Shown: positions 1-11,939 of the stretch, one piece after another
Layout of the letters: every line of letters starts with the position of its first letter
Position numbering within the stretch: the stretch's first letter is position 1
Assembly (NCBI RefSeq): GCF_020921035.1
Contig: NC_063156.1
Location: 2,914,001-2,978,000 of the forward strand
Length of the DNA stretch: 64,000 nt
Source: Rhodamnia argentea
Lineage: Eukaryota; Streptophyta; Magnoliopsida; Myrtales; Myrtaceae
Reading direction: 5' to 3'
Made by a program: the position numbers and the translations under genes
The notes under the pieces: generated by a model
What the model saw: the letters and a program-made list of their open reading frames with translations, nothing else
Told to the model about the DNA's origin: nothing
The model's database searches: none

Positions 1-367
1 GGTTTTGCTCCCGTGGGTCTCGATGCAGTTTTGGGAAAAGCCGATAGAAGCGGCGAAAGAAGGAAAGGAGAGAGAGATGAAAAATTCAGAGAAGTAGATA
101 CATGTACATTCCACAGGTGATCCGTAGTCTGTGCACGAGAGATGTTAGGGATTTTTGTTTTTATTTTTTAATATGTCGCGAGAGATTTTTGTTCTGGCTG
201 GCTACAGCAGATTGTAATTGTACAGAAACACGTATTGCATTGTCGAGAATACAGAGGGTTTCCGAAGGGATTGTTCGATACATGGACTCGGATGAGTGCT
301 TTACATTTTACATTTCTTTTCATACCGCTCGAGAGGCTTTTTTTTTTTTTTTTTTTTTTTTGGGGGG
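1..367. other. unclassified left flank
   Basis: No gene is recognised in this stretch. It contains a T homopolymer of more than 20 bases followed by a short G run that directly abuts the left terminal inverted repeat of the next element. The small open frames here are low-complexity (poly-Phe) and are not supported as genes. Confidence 0.5.
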
Positions 368-459
368 GAGAAAATATTGGGTAGGCCGGCCACAACACGT
401 CACCGTGCGCCCCGGCCAATTAGGAGGGGCCATATCAGTCGGGTGGGCTCCATCGACTT
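368..459 (+). repeat. left terminal inverted repeat (outer part)
   Basis: Reverse-complement counterpart of 5377-5478. The shared blocks include the terminal GAGAAAATATT, CCGGCCACAACACGTCACC, CCCCGGCCAAT, CATATCAG and the closing CGACTT. Similarity continues discontinuously into the GC-rich subterminal zone. Confidence 0.8.
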
Positions 460-1233
460 ACCTGCACATAAAATTTCTTTTTTCTTTCTTATTTTTTAAA
501 AAAATATTACTTTAATAGACCTGTGTACATTAATTACCCTAGCCTCTTTTCCTCTCTCTTCTCGCTCCTTCTCAAGAAAGAAGACATGACCCTTCGATAT
601 CTCTCCCTCTCTGGCTTTTGAAATTTTGGGTCTTCGTCTTCGCACCCTACTCCGGCTTCTCCATGCTCTCTGCTCCAGTACTCGTTTGGTCTTTTCTCCG
701 TCGCTCGCTCTCCCTCTGCTCCGGCGCACGCTTGCTCTCGTTCGGTGCTCCGGACTCCTCCGATGCTCGTTTAGTCTTTGCTCGGGTGCTCACTCTGTCG
801 CTTGTTGGGTCTCGCTCGATTGCCTCGCGCGGTTCTTGCTTCGCGCAATGCCACGCCATTCCTTCACGGGTACACTCTCTCGCGCTAATTTTCAATTTTC
901 CTATTAGCGGTGGCATACGTATAAAACTGGTAGAGATGACATTGGGTTGGCCGGTGAAATAACTTCAACTCTCCCCTCCAAAAGCAAAATGAAAAGGGAT
1001 TTATTTATGTCCAGGATTTCACCGGGACATGAAGAGTGGCCTTTTGCCGCCACCGAGCCCGGCCACCACAGGATAGTTTGATCGGTCTTGGACGAACAAC
1101 GGGCTGCGTCGCGCAAGAGCATGTAGATGCACTCAGCAGCAATGCGGGATGACAAACAACAGACCGCAAAATTGACGGCCAACCGCCGATCCATGGGGCG
1201 AGCGTGGAAGGAAGTGTTACTCCTCGGGAGTAG

Positions 1234-2067
1234 GTGGATGAAGTGAACAAATCGGGAGAGAATGCGTTGTTCGCGGCAGCAAAGAGAGGGAATGGGAGCA
1301 TCGTGAAGGAACTGCTCAAACATTCAACTAGAGAAGAGGTTATGAGGAAGAACATCGATGGTTTGACCACCCCGCACACTGCTTCTGGTCATGGACATGC
1401 TGGTGATTAGTTGCTAATGTTTGCATTTCTTAATTTCTTCAATTTGGCACTGGCGTCTAGATTATATGTTGCATACTTAGTCATTGAATGTGAAGTTGCC
1501 TCATTTAAGCCGATTCTTGATTAGCCTTCTCGACTACTGGTGTGTAGCTTTTGAGACAGAAAATGTGCTCACTAAGCATGGAAGTGACCTTGGACTACTC
1601 TGCCCGAGGCAAGCTTCGAACAGTCCATGAAAATGTTCTAGAAAGCAATTCCCATTTTGCAGATCTTTTAGTAATGCGGAAGTTAAAAATGGTAGATACA
1701 CTCGGCATTAACCAAAGGCGCACCTTAGTAGAATCCGTACTCACGGTGAAATGCATACATCCTGGCTGCCTAGAATTGAATCATTTGGGACTGCACGGAT
1801 GAGAAGTGGATTTCCTGAAGTTCATGATGGTCCGATAATCCTTTTGTGCTTATATGGACCTTTTCATTGCGGACATTGTTCAAATGCTCTTAGATTATGA
1901 ACCCGAGTTGATTAAGATTGCCGGCCCCTCAAATAGCAGCCCTCTTATGGCCGCGGCTACAAGACGGCATGCTTCTGTAGTCGATCGGCAAAGCTGCTCT
2001 TGACATAGCCGAAGAGCTCCCTTGCTGTCCCGAATCCATTAAACATCAGAAGCTGTCTTTCGCGTAA
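1234..2067 (+). pseudogene. captured ankyrin-repeat gene fragment
   Basis: Three conceptual pieces resemble ITN1/At2g01680-type plant ankyrin proteins. 1234-1410 reads VDEVNKSGENALFAAAKRGN, then a helix with IVKELLKH and a degraded GLTTPHTASGHGHAG repeat, ending in a stop. 1863-1993 reads ADIVQMLLDYEPELIKIAGP followed by NSSPLMAAATRRH. 1987-2067 reads GKAALDIAEELPCCPESI in another frame. The middle repeats expected between the second and third pieces are missing and the frame changes there, so this is a broken copy. The stretch 1411-1860 between the first two pieces looks intronic, which suggests capture at the DNA level. It lies inside the TIR element. It is not the same subfamily as the ankyrin-PGG gene at 49.4 kb. 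Confidence 0.72.
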
Positions 2068-2410
2068 GGGCGCTTCCCGAGCTAATGACCTTGGAGTGCT
2101 TCTGCGTCTTATGTTTTCACTCGTGTATTGCTATTTACGGACATGACATGGACATCTTCTATCTCCACGCTCATGTATTATAGTTTATGGACATTAAGGG
2201 ATCATCTTCTTCGAGTGTTTGTAAAACTAATAGCATGCTAGATTCTGGTCCTTGTATAAAAACATACCTTGTTCTATCAACAAGGAACATGGAAGCATGT
2301 TAAATGTTGAATAGAGTTTCTAGCTAAAGGCACATCCGATGGGTTTTATTTTATTGTTTTAGAATTCAAGAAGTGGTAATGAATTCGAAAAAGTCATAAT
2401 GCGGGAAAAG

Positions 2411-2531
2411 GACTTCTTCACGGAATACAGCGAGGCAAGTCAAAATGAACTTCGGGAAGTAATTGACCAGGGGAGCTATGGCATTGTTGCATCAGCAATT
2501 GGGAGAAAGGGTAGCTCTCAAGAAAATTGTC
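2411..2531 (+). pseudogene. captured MAP kinase N-lobe fragment (group D type)
   Basis: The reading frame from 2411 gives DFFTEYSEASQNELREVIDQ and then a glycine-rich loop GSYGIVASAIG. This matches the start of plant TDY-type (group D) MAP kinases, where DFFTEYGEAS precedes the loop. A one-base shift near 2508 moves the frame, after which 2511-2531 reads VALKKIV, the ATP-binding lysine motif (VAIKK in the family). Nothing after subdomain II is present. It is a truncated, frameshifted fragment inside the TIR element and cannot encode a kinase. Confidence 0.75.
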
Positions 2532-4940
2532 TATTTTTTTTAGCACCATTGCTTTGTTCACTGTAATGAAAGAAATCAGATTTGAAGGAGTGTAAATCGC
2601 AATAGCACGATTGTTTTTTATTCTTGTTTTTTTATACCTCTTATGGGTTTGTGTATGTTTCTCTTTTCTTGCAAAGTGAGCGACCGAACAACATTCGGTG
2701 TTCAAATTTGCTTAGTTGAGACGCGTTAGACTTGGCCACCATTTGGTGTTCAAATCTGCTTTTGTTGAACAAGTGTATTCTATTTTTTCATTAATATAAA
2801 ACAAGTTCAGGAAAAAAAAGACTGAAGTTAGAATAAAATGCAGTTTCTCATGCTTCATTTGTTCATCTCTTTTTATGTTGATGAACCCGAGCAAAGTGCC
2901 ACACCCAAGTTTACTTTGATGAGGCGGTGTTCGGATTGCGCATGATCATTATTGGGCCACTATAGTTTCAAGTTTTCTCTAGGTGCTTATAGCCTTGATC
3001 ATTAGGCTCGACTCCATAATCGCTTGTGGCGGACATTCTGATTGTGATTGGAAGGGTAATATATGGCCAAAAAAGGAAAAATACTCGGGACCAAGGACAG
3101 TATATAGGACAAAGTCATAGAGACATTATTCTGGAATGATTATTGTCGATACGCGATAGAATAACATTCAATTTTCACAGTGCCAATTTAATGGTCGAGA
3201 CATTGAGAGGATCTCTACAACACTAATTGACTTATTTCTACAAAATTATGTGATTAGACAAGCTAAACCGATTCCAATGACCACCCTCACGCTTGTATTG
3301 AACCATGAGAGCTCCCCATCTTCTCCCTTTAAGTATTCCAAACCTCGATACAGGTGGTGGCAATATTCCTTGCATTTCGATTTGTGGTCCGAGTATGGGT
3401 ACTCCTCCGACTACAATGATATAATAACATTGAAAGTTAGAGAACGAAAGAACGAGAAATTTTGCGAAACAATCAGCAATCACATGAATCGCAAGTGGTA
3501 CTTTGATTTACGCTAAATAACAGAGAATGAGCAACATCAAAATACACATGTTGCTAAATATTGCCTTTTGAGAATAATTCGAGGGAAGGATTTACAGCCA
3601 TTATCTCAACAACCACATCTTTCACACATAAGCCATAGGATTAGAGTATCAAATCATACATGGAACCCGACCTTCACTCAAATTTAAAGAGCTCATGAGT
3701 CATATTATAAGTGATATCCCGGCAACAAAAGACTAACAAGATCACATATCACCAAAGAAGTTAAAAATGGAAGATTAACTATTCTAGTAGGTCAAGTTCA
3801 TCATTACACAACATAGTACACACATCATTTCACGCAGAAATGACTTGTTCCGGAAGGATACAATACTAGAAGTGATATCATTAAAGTGGAGCACCCGGAG
3901 TGACATACTCTGTTACTAGATAGTAGTGGTAATTCGGGATTTAATTTGTCAATATCAAGCGATTGAAATCCTGTGACTGTATCATCAATGTGGAGAGAGT
4001 GTTGATCGTTTCTAATCCTAGTAGAAGTAAAGGGAAACCGTTATTCTTTCATCTTAAGCACTTCAGGGTGCAAAATTCCATGTACTTCTTCTTGTCCTTT
4101 CACACAAGAGATTAACATGCAAAGGCTCTATAAGTAGTCCCGTAAAACGAACCAGCCAATTCAGAAACCGAACACAAGAAGCCATCCCAAAAGCTGTTTA
4201 AAGCTTGAAAAGGTGATTAGGAGGGAATTAGGGCTTTCTGTTGCGTTTGAATAAAATAGGGGAAGTGTGCCAAAAAAACAGAGCTCTTAGGTATCTTGAT
4301 CAACATCCAACATTAACAGTTTACGAGCACGATCGCAATGCTAAGTACTTCATAATAGCATACCCGCAAAGGAAGGGCAGAAGCAACATCTTTACGAGAC
4401 TCGGTACTACGGAATCATATCTAGTGCTTCTTGTGGGAATTCTCATGTGAATTATCATGTTAAACTTTCTCCTCTTCTACCTTCCCGATATCCCTCCACC
4501 TAGCTCATGACTTTGAGAAATCCATCCGAGTAATACTCAACCGAGCACACAATTCCCGCAAAGAATGAAGTTCATTCAGCACAATCGGGTATCAGAAACC
4601 ATTGAAAAGCAGAAACCAAAAACCAAGCACTCGCTAACAGAGATAACACCAAATAAACGAATATTTTCTCTAGAAGACCTCCAACGAGAGAATAATCTTA
4701 ACTACGTAGCCATTAACAGTTCGGTTGGCAAGGGATTGGAGATAATATACGCATCTAGACATGGATGCGTTAAAATGCAGTCATTTTCTCAAAATAAATT
4801 CAGTCGAACCAATTCGTGGCTAAAAGGAAAAGAATTTAGTCGAACCAATACACTCATTGGGACGGAGCGAATAACCACACCAAAGATAAACAAGAAAAAG
4901 GAAGCCATGCACAGGGGGTCCACGGACCTTTCTTTTCTAC
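2532..4940. other. interior of TIR element, no recognised gene
   Basis: AT-rich sequence. A short imperfect direct repeat built on TTCGGTGTTCAAATTTGCTT occurs at about 2692 and again at about 2741. An open frame on the plus strand at 4565-4963 (132 codons) and another at 3250-3516 have no recognisable domain. The minus-strand reading of 4000-4850 looks like a plant 5' leader or intron, so another captured genomic piece is possible but not proven. Confidence 0.4.
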
Positions 4941-5376
4941 GAACAAGTTGCTCGAGGGCTTGAACCGGACTGCTCTTGGAGGTGCTCGAGCGACGGAGCA
5001 GAGGGCAGATGAGTGCCGGAGTAGAGAGCCCTCGAGCAATGGAGCGAAGGTCGGCGCAGAGAGCGAGCCGAGAGCCGAAGCAAAGAGCCCTAGAGCGACG
5101 GAGCAGAGCGCGGAAGCGAAAGCCGGAGCAGAGAGAGAGCCGAGCGTAAGAGCAGAGCAACCGAGCGAGCGCCGGAGCAGAGAGGAGGGATCTAAAATTT
5201 TGAACTCGCTCGAGAGAGAGGGAGGGGGAGGAGAAGTGCCTTTTTTCTTTCTTCGGAAGCAAGAAAACGAGGAGACAGAAAAAGTAGGTCTAAATCAGTA
5301 GGTAATTAATGAGGGCAGGTCTATTAAAGAATGGAAACTCTTTAAATGAAAAAAACAAAAAAAAATTATGCTCGGA

Positions 5377-5478
5377 AAGTCGGTGGGCTCCACTCGGCTG
5401 ATATGGATCCGGATGTCCATTGGTGATTGGCCGGGGTGCACGGTGACGTGTTGTGGCCGGACTACCTAATATTTTCTC
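5377..5478 (-). repeat. right terminal inverted repeat (outer part)
   Basis: Inverted copy of 368-459, ending in AATATTTTCTC. It is slightly longer than the left copy because of a small indel after the GGCCAAT block. The sequence outside the end (5479-5490) is G-rich. Confidence 0.8.
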
Positions 5479-8400
5479 GGGAGGGGGGGTGTGTGTTACG
5501 AAACCGTTCAATAGCTTCGAGATGTGCAAAAGTGTTCATGAAAATTCCCTCATTCCTATTTCATTCGCCAGGCAATTTGTTATTCAACTAGACATCGCTA
5601 CCGTTGCATGGCTCTCGACGAAATATATTATTATGCTCAGTAGCCACGTCATGTTTTTTTTTTCAATTAATAAAAAGGGTCGAGTATTCTTTTTGAAGAA
5701 ATCACGGAGGAAGGTGAACTAAATCTTCTTGAAATTGGTAGCGGGACTTGCTGAAGAAGTCGTTGTAGCCCTTGAAAATTGAGAAGATCATCACTGGTCT
5801 TGGAGAATCTATTAGATTTTTAGGAAAAATCCCCTTTAAGCCACACTACGGCTTGAACAAAAATATGAACGCAAGCACAATATGATCGAATTGCAAAAAT
5901 AAAGTCAAGAATGATGACGTAACTATTCGGATCCCCGGTGAGCTGAAAAAGATCATTCTTACCACCGATGGTTGGAACAGTGAGGGGCTAACTTGGAAGA
6001 GAATCATCAACGAGCATCTTTTTCTTATCGAGTTATATGTGCACCTCACCCCTCTTGGTCTCCTTACGGGGCTCCTCAAATTCCGTGAACGCCGCAAACG
6101 ACATCTCCGCCTCGTCATCATCACTAAATTTCTCCACTGCTGTCTAACAACGTCACCATTCTTGAGTAGCATTAAGGCTATAAATTTGAAATTCTAAAAG
6201 ATGCATAACATTGTTATTCCAACAATAACCTATGGTAATTCGACATATCGCTGCGAATATAACCGAATGATTGATTGTAGTCCTTAACCTTAGTGCTGAT
6301 TTATTTATTTATTTGCACCAAGGGCCTTTCAATCATGATTTATGGGTAGACCGCACTAAGATAGATGGACTCCAAGATGACCCTTCGTTGGAGACCATTA
6401 CATTCCTCATGAATTGATTTCATGAAATTACATCCGTCCGGAATCAAACTCGAGATGTGAAAAGAGAATCCTAATTGCTTCGATTATTCAATCGATCATG
6501 CGAATTGAAGTGACTAGTTTTCTAGAATTTGCTCTTTTTTGTCATACACCCATTTAGAAATTAACAGCTATCGATAAATTATGAAACCTGTTTGTCTGTA
6601 CTTTATATTCCACTCTATTGAATTCACTTGAGTGTACAGTGAAGCGACAATTAAAAGCATCATAATGAGCCAACTATTAGCCTACTAAATCACAAAGTTC
6701 TACGCCTTTTAGATTGAACAAAGATTGTCAAATGTATCCCGATCGGATGCAATAAGAGAAGACTAGAATCCCATCAAACACCCGCCAAATCGAACCGATT
6801 ACGAAATAATAAGTAGAATAACAAGAAAAGAAGCTTTATGATTTGAATCTTGGTGGTGAGCTCCCATGTTAAGGCATAATTTCTTCCCAAAACTTGAGCT
6901 ATCTAGAAACAGGTTTGTAACAAATATTGAATTGAATGATATTCATTTCCTAGCCAAAGAAAAGAACTAGAATGCCTCTTATGATTAATCCTCCGAATGA
7001 CTTCTGCGTGAAGCAAAACAAAATCTAGTTAACACAACTGCATTTAAGTCGATACCAAACCTAAAAGAGTGCTATGGAGTGTGTGCACTCGATAATCACC
7101 TGTTTATGTATGGCCTTAAAAATAAAATATACATGGCTACAACGAGTTATGACTAGAGAACCATCGAAAGTGCCCTTAGAAATAATAAATTGATCAACTT
7201 TCAGATCGTACAATTTTCCATCGTATAAATAATTTCCCGTCAATGTGAAATCATTTAACGAACCAGAATTTGAGTGGGAAACCTTGTATACATGAACTTT
7301 ACGCAAAATATGTATGCCGGAATATTTGACGAACTCTTTTGTAGCGCTCATCAACTTGTAATTTAGTGATCGGTTCTTTGAGAATAGGCAAGTGGGTATT
7401 CGATTCTGGATGAGGCGAGAAACGTGGATGGCATGAGCGACAAAGTGCGTGGGGGCGGGGTTTGACTTCGATGTAACGCCGCACAGATATGTGCGTAAGA
7501 CTTCGATGTAACGCAGCACGGATATGTGCGTAAGAGCAGGTTTGCAGCTACCATTATGAAAATCGTTAATGTCATTGTGAAGATCTAAAGAGGAAAAAAC
7601 TCTTGAAATGTTGCCTTTGCAGTCAATAACAAAATTATTGTGAAATGAAATGTCTCATCATTCCTTTAGCTAAAATCAAATTGCTCTAGGATGACTCTAC
7701 AGTAGTGACCTAAAATCAAGACAAGTAATATCGATCATGGATAAAAAAAAAATGAATTAAAAGAAAGATCAAAATAAGACAATTGCACCTTACCAAAAAA
7801 AAAAAAAAGACAATTGCAGAGTTTAGTGGGTTTTCCCATTGTGTCACAAATTTCTAAAAAGAAAAACTAGTTTTTGAATTTCCAAACAAATAGAAGGATG
7901 AAAATATCACTATAAATATTTACCCCAATCGCTAAATAGATTTGCATTAGAGTTTCATAAACATAGAAAAGGAAAAGTAGAGAGGAAAAGCTTGGGGTGG
8001 TTCACGTTCGCTAAAGGCATAACATCAAACAACAGTCGGTTAAGTGAATTTTTTTATCCAACAAGGGTGCGAATTCTTCTAGTTGAGTCTCTCAAATCGA
8101 AATTAACAAAAGCCATTTCAAACCAACTTCTCCGATCCATTACTAAATTTTGTTGCGGAAAAAGTGTTTGGATGGGGTTAGAACAAACCTCATGCACTAC
8201 TGGCATGTTCTATTTAAGTCCGCAATAAAATATCAATTGCAGATTGAGTAGCAAGTTACAAAAAAGTAATTAAAGATTGATGTAACAAAATACAAGAAAA
8301 ATCATCTTAAAATATAATACAAGAGTAGAATCATCTAAATACAAGAAAAAAACCTCATGCACTGCTAGCATGTTCTTATATTTTGATTATCCGACTTTTT

Positions 8401-9326
8401 GGTTATTAATAATTCTAGATCTTTTTCTCCTTAAACTTACTTTAAGCAAAAAAAATTTATTCATTGAAATTGATTTCCTAGGAAAACTGGACAAAAAAGT
8501 CACTCCATTTCCTTGGGAAATTGTGGGGTGTAGAAAGCACCGTTACTCTACCTAGAGTAACTGAGTAACGGTGCCGTTGCCTAGGTATTTTCCTTTCAAA
8601 AATCCCTTTTGCCTTCACCAACGTAGAAGGTTTTTGGACACTTTCTCCTTTCTTCCTTTCGTTGACAGAGATCAGTCCTCTTTTTCGATTACATTCAGCT
8701 GAAAGCATCTCTCGTTGCCCTGCTTGCGCTCCGCTCCACTTCCGTTCAGCTGCTTTCTCTCGCGATCGCTCCGCTCAACTAATCTCGCTCCTTGGCAACC
8801 GCTCCTCACTCGCTCTCTCCCTTGCGACTTCTCCTCTGTAGGTTTTTTCTTTCTCTGTTAATGACTCTAGTCTCTTGCTCTTATTCAATTTAGTGAATAT
8901 GGACATCTACGGTTATGCTCTTAAACGTTTTGTTAAGACTGGCCCAAGGCATAAAATATTAGGAAGTGAGGGCATTGAAGCTTTTCTAATAGGTCGGAAG
9001 TCGACAGCTAAAATATTTTTCCACGAAAAAACTGTTGAAGAGATCGCATGTGATAAGTCAACAATAGTGGCTCATTCAGTGGAGGTACTTTCGAGTCTCG
9101 GCGTCTATAGGTAAATATCCTCTTTACTATAGAAAGAAATGTTTGTGTAATTACCAGCTATTATGTAGGTCAATGATTCGAATCAAATCAAAATTGCAAC
9201 TTAAAGTAGTGAAAAACATAAGGGCTTTTTTAACTCAAAATTTCAGCACATTTCATGAATCTCAAGCATGTTTCATGCACATTAAATGTGCATGTAATTT
9301 TATGAAATTTTGATATGTTATGCATC
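5479..9326. other. gene-poor region, unclassified
   Basis: No conserved gene is recognised. The minus strand has a 152-codon open frame at 7061-7519 without known motifs. A plus-strand frame at 8875-9114 (79 codons) lies downstream of a CT-rich, more GC-rich stretch at 8690-8840 that resembles a 5' leader, but the product is not recognised. A perfect inverted repeat, CACCGTTACTC with its complement, lies around 8538-8573. The rest is AT-rich with A/T homopolymers. Confidence 0.4.
7464..7533. repeat. 35-bp tandem duplication
   Basis: Two adjacent 35-bp units beginning GACTTCGATGTAACGC and ending TATGTGCGTAA (7464-7498 and 7499-7533), differing at two or three positions. They overlap the 152-codon minus-strand frame. 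Confidence 0.8.
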
Positions 9327-9331
9327 AAGAG

Positions 9332-11893
9332 TGTCGCGACCTAAAATTTGAAAAGTCTAGGCTAATGGATTATCAAGTCAATTATTCAACTAACCTAACT
9401 CGGACTCTTCCCAGTCCATACGAAATCGCAACTTAACATGCAAATATATTTGAATTGGAGTTGCCACTAATCGTTTTTGGTAGGTCGATTAGAAACCTAA
9501 GTAAATTAGTGGGAGAACTAAATTACTTCTACGAACCAGAGATTCTAAGTCCGGGTACTTGATTACACTAGATTACTTTAACGCCCTTTCGGTACCATTT
9601 TATTTTATGAAAATGAATTTTGTCAAACAACGTTAATTGATTTTAACCTAATTCACTAACAAAGGTTATCATGCGGGTGCACAATCAATCAAAGAACATC
9701 CAGAAATCAAATAAACTCGGGGAGAATGAGCCACAGAATCTAGTGTTTCTTTCTTTTTATTTATTTTTTATTTTTTACTAATGCATATGATATATGAATT
9801 CTACACTAAACAATGCAACGTTGTGATACAAATGCAAAACTAAGCTAGATGACATGCAAATTAAATTGAATTAATGTACGAGCGATGTTACGGTCTAATT
9901 AAATTGACTACATGGCTTACGAATTAATTGAAGACCTAAACATGCAAATTTTATATGATCTAGACCTAGCATGCAAATGCCATAGCAAGTTCATTTTATT
10001 TTATTTTTTGTATTTTCGGATTAATGAATGACCGTAAATAAAACTATGCCTAAAGATAATTATCTTGCATATTTTAGGGTTTAAGTTTGCCTAATCCCTA
10101 ACATATTAAAGATAAATTATTTTAGATATGAAAATCAATTCAAATACGTAGATTCTATCCTAAAATGCAAATCTAAATTAGCTTATTCTAAAAATTAAAT
10201 GTGCAAATATCTACATGATTTTAATTTAAGGATGCAATTTTATCTAAATATGACAATTGATTCAATGCAATATCTTTTAGAATTTTAAATATCATGCAAG
10301 AGGATATTTATTCTAAAGATATTATGCCAATCAAATCAAGTGGATATATCAACTGATTTTTAAAATATTTCGCTAATATTTGAGTCAATCTTTAATTCGT
10401 AATCTTACGATTAACGATTGAACTCAAATCCTTGCTCGTGTGACAAGTTGCAGATTAGAAAAAGATTCCTAATCAACTTGAAATTTTTTTTATATCTCAA
10501 GAGGTTTTTTTTTCTTTTTTTTTAAGTTCACGAAATTACATAAAAAGAAAAAAAAAAAGTATCCACAATGAATCACAACTTTTCCAAATTAAGATATGCT
10601 GCAAGATATATTCAAGAACACTCAAGTCAGATTCAAGTTTTCCAAACAAATTAGCAAGCATTCAAAATTTGATTTTTTACATGCAATTATAAAAAAAAAA
10701 TCGAATAGTGCATTATCTTAAACTAACCGACTAAATACTCAAGATTTGCAACATGTTTTGGAATCGGCGAGCTGATAGACCAATCTTTAGAGATGTAGGA
10801 TATTTCCAAACTTGATAATTCAGACAAAGTATTTTAGGATATGCAAAGTATGGTAAGATATGCAAAGTTCACAAAATAAACAATTGAACATCCAAGTTAG
10901 AGAATAGGAAATATACCTCAAATTCCTCATTATGAGTTTTCCTTTGGGAACCTTATTCCAACCGGCCGATCAAGCTTGGGAGTCACGGACTGGTTTGTGG
11001 AGGACTCTTACGCACAGAGAACTTCGGACGGTGCGGTCTTGGGTGTTTCACGTTAGTGATTCTCCAAGTGGTCCTCTCGACACAGGCTAGCATAAACTGT
11101 GAGCTGCATGGCTGAGACAGTAAAGATTTTTTTTGGGTCTTCTAGCACAATTTGGGACTTTTGAATCACCAAAATAGCAGATAACCAAAAAGTAAGTTTG
11201 TTTGTTGTTCTTTTTTATTTAACGGCTGCAAAAGGTTAGCAAGTAGAGTAGGGGAGTTGGCAATGCAATAGTAGAGGAGGAAAGACAAAGAAAAGCACTC
11301 CAGGGAAAGTGCCCGATCAAACTTCATTCAAAGTAGTCCTCCTTCATTTGCCAAAAACTATCTCTGCACCTCACTGGACGAAGCTCCCCAAATTTTTTTT
11401 TTTGCCGAAGTCCCTCTTTTTTTCAACGTAGCTCTCCTCTATGTCGGACCCTTGAAGGGTCTTCTTATAGACTTGAGCTGATTTGTTTCAACCCAAGAAT
11501 CCCTATGGAATATCACGTCTAATAATCCTCAACCTCCATGATTCAGCCAAGTTGTTATTCTTTTTGTTGGGATTTTGAACGCGTGAAAGCTACCCCTCCA
11601 CATTCCTCATGGTTATACCAAATTGCTTCTCATAATCCGTCCAAGTTCGGCACCCCACATGGAAAGTTTTGACCATATTGAATGATTAAAGAACCTTGCT
11701 GTATTTTCAATTTGTGAGGCTGAGAAACCACGTTGCCTAAGTTCGTCTACCATCGGTCCAATTTAAATGCAAGTGCAATGTGAATATTTCCTACGGAACT
11801 AAAAGTGACTTAATTATTATTTTTTGATAGGGACCAAAGGTAGTCCCTAATTTTTATGCAAAATAAAGAAAAATCAAAATTTAAGTGTCAACA
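9332..11893. mobile_element. solo LTR of a long-LTR retrotransposon
   Basis: The sequence starts TGTCGCGACC and ends AAGTGTCAACA (TG...CA termini). It is flanked by a perfect 5-bp target duplication AAGAG at 9327-9331 and 11894-11898. The early block (about 9455-9500) reads GGAGTTGCCACTAATCG with GATTAGAAACCTAAGTAAA, a sequence often seen in long-LTR plant Ty3/gypsy (Tat/Ogre-like) elements. That family assignment is from memory of the motif. No gag, pol, primer-binding site or polypurine tract is seen, and there is only one LTR, so the element has recombined to a solo LTR of 2562 bp. Confidence 0.85.
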
Positions 11894-11939
11894 AAGAGGT
11901 GACGAGAAATTTTCATGAAAAACATATCCACATATCATA

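Larger units (their letters stand above)
368..5478. mobile_element. Pack-MULE-like TIR element with captured gene fragments
   Basis: The two ends are inverted copies. Both start with GAGAAAATATT read inward and continue with near-identical sequence (about 85% by eye) containing CCGGCCACAACACGTCACC, then a related GC-rich subterminal region with degenerate CTCTGCTCCGxxGCTCG-type repeats (about 620-860 on the left, 4950-5200 on the right). Long TIRs, GC-rich subterminal regions and internal host-gene pieces are typical of Mutator-like Pack-MULEs. No transposase is visible, so it is non-autonomous. The 9-bp target duplication expected for MULEs cannot be recognised, because the left flank is a T/G homopolymer and the right flank is also G-rich. 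That leaves the superfamily assignment as an inference. Confidence 0.72.

Noticed and set aside
618-962. Overlapping Ser/Leu/Arg-rich frames near the left TIR as a gene
   Set aside because: They come from degenerate CTCTGCTCCG-type subterminal repeats that also occur, inverted, at 4950-5200.
4565-4963. 132-codon frame in the right arm of the TIR element as a transposase
   Set aside because: There are no MULE transposase or zinc-finger motifs, and its end runs into the GC-rich subterminal repeat.
359-5487. 9-bp target duplication of the Pack-MULE-like element
   Set aside because: The flanks are TTTGGGGGG and GGGAGGGGG. The partial match is due to G runs and cannot be called a duplication.
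5846-6172. Minus-strand 108-codon frame, and an alternative frame reading DDDEAEMSFAAFTEFEE, as a gene fragment
   Set aside because: I could not tie either frame to a known family and stops are frequent, so it was left unclassified.
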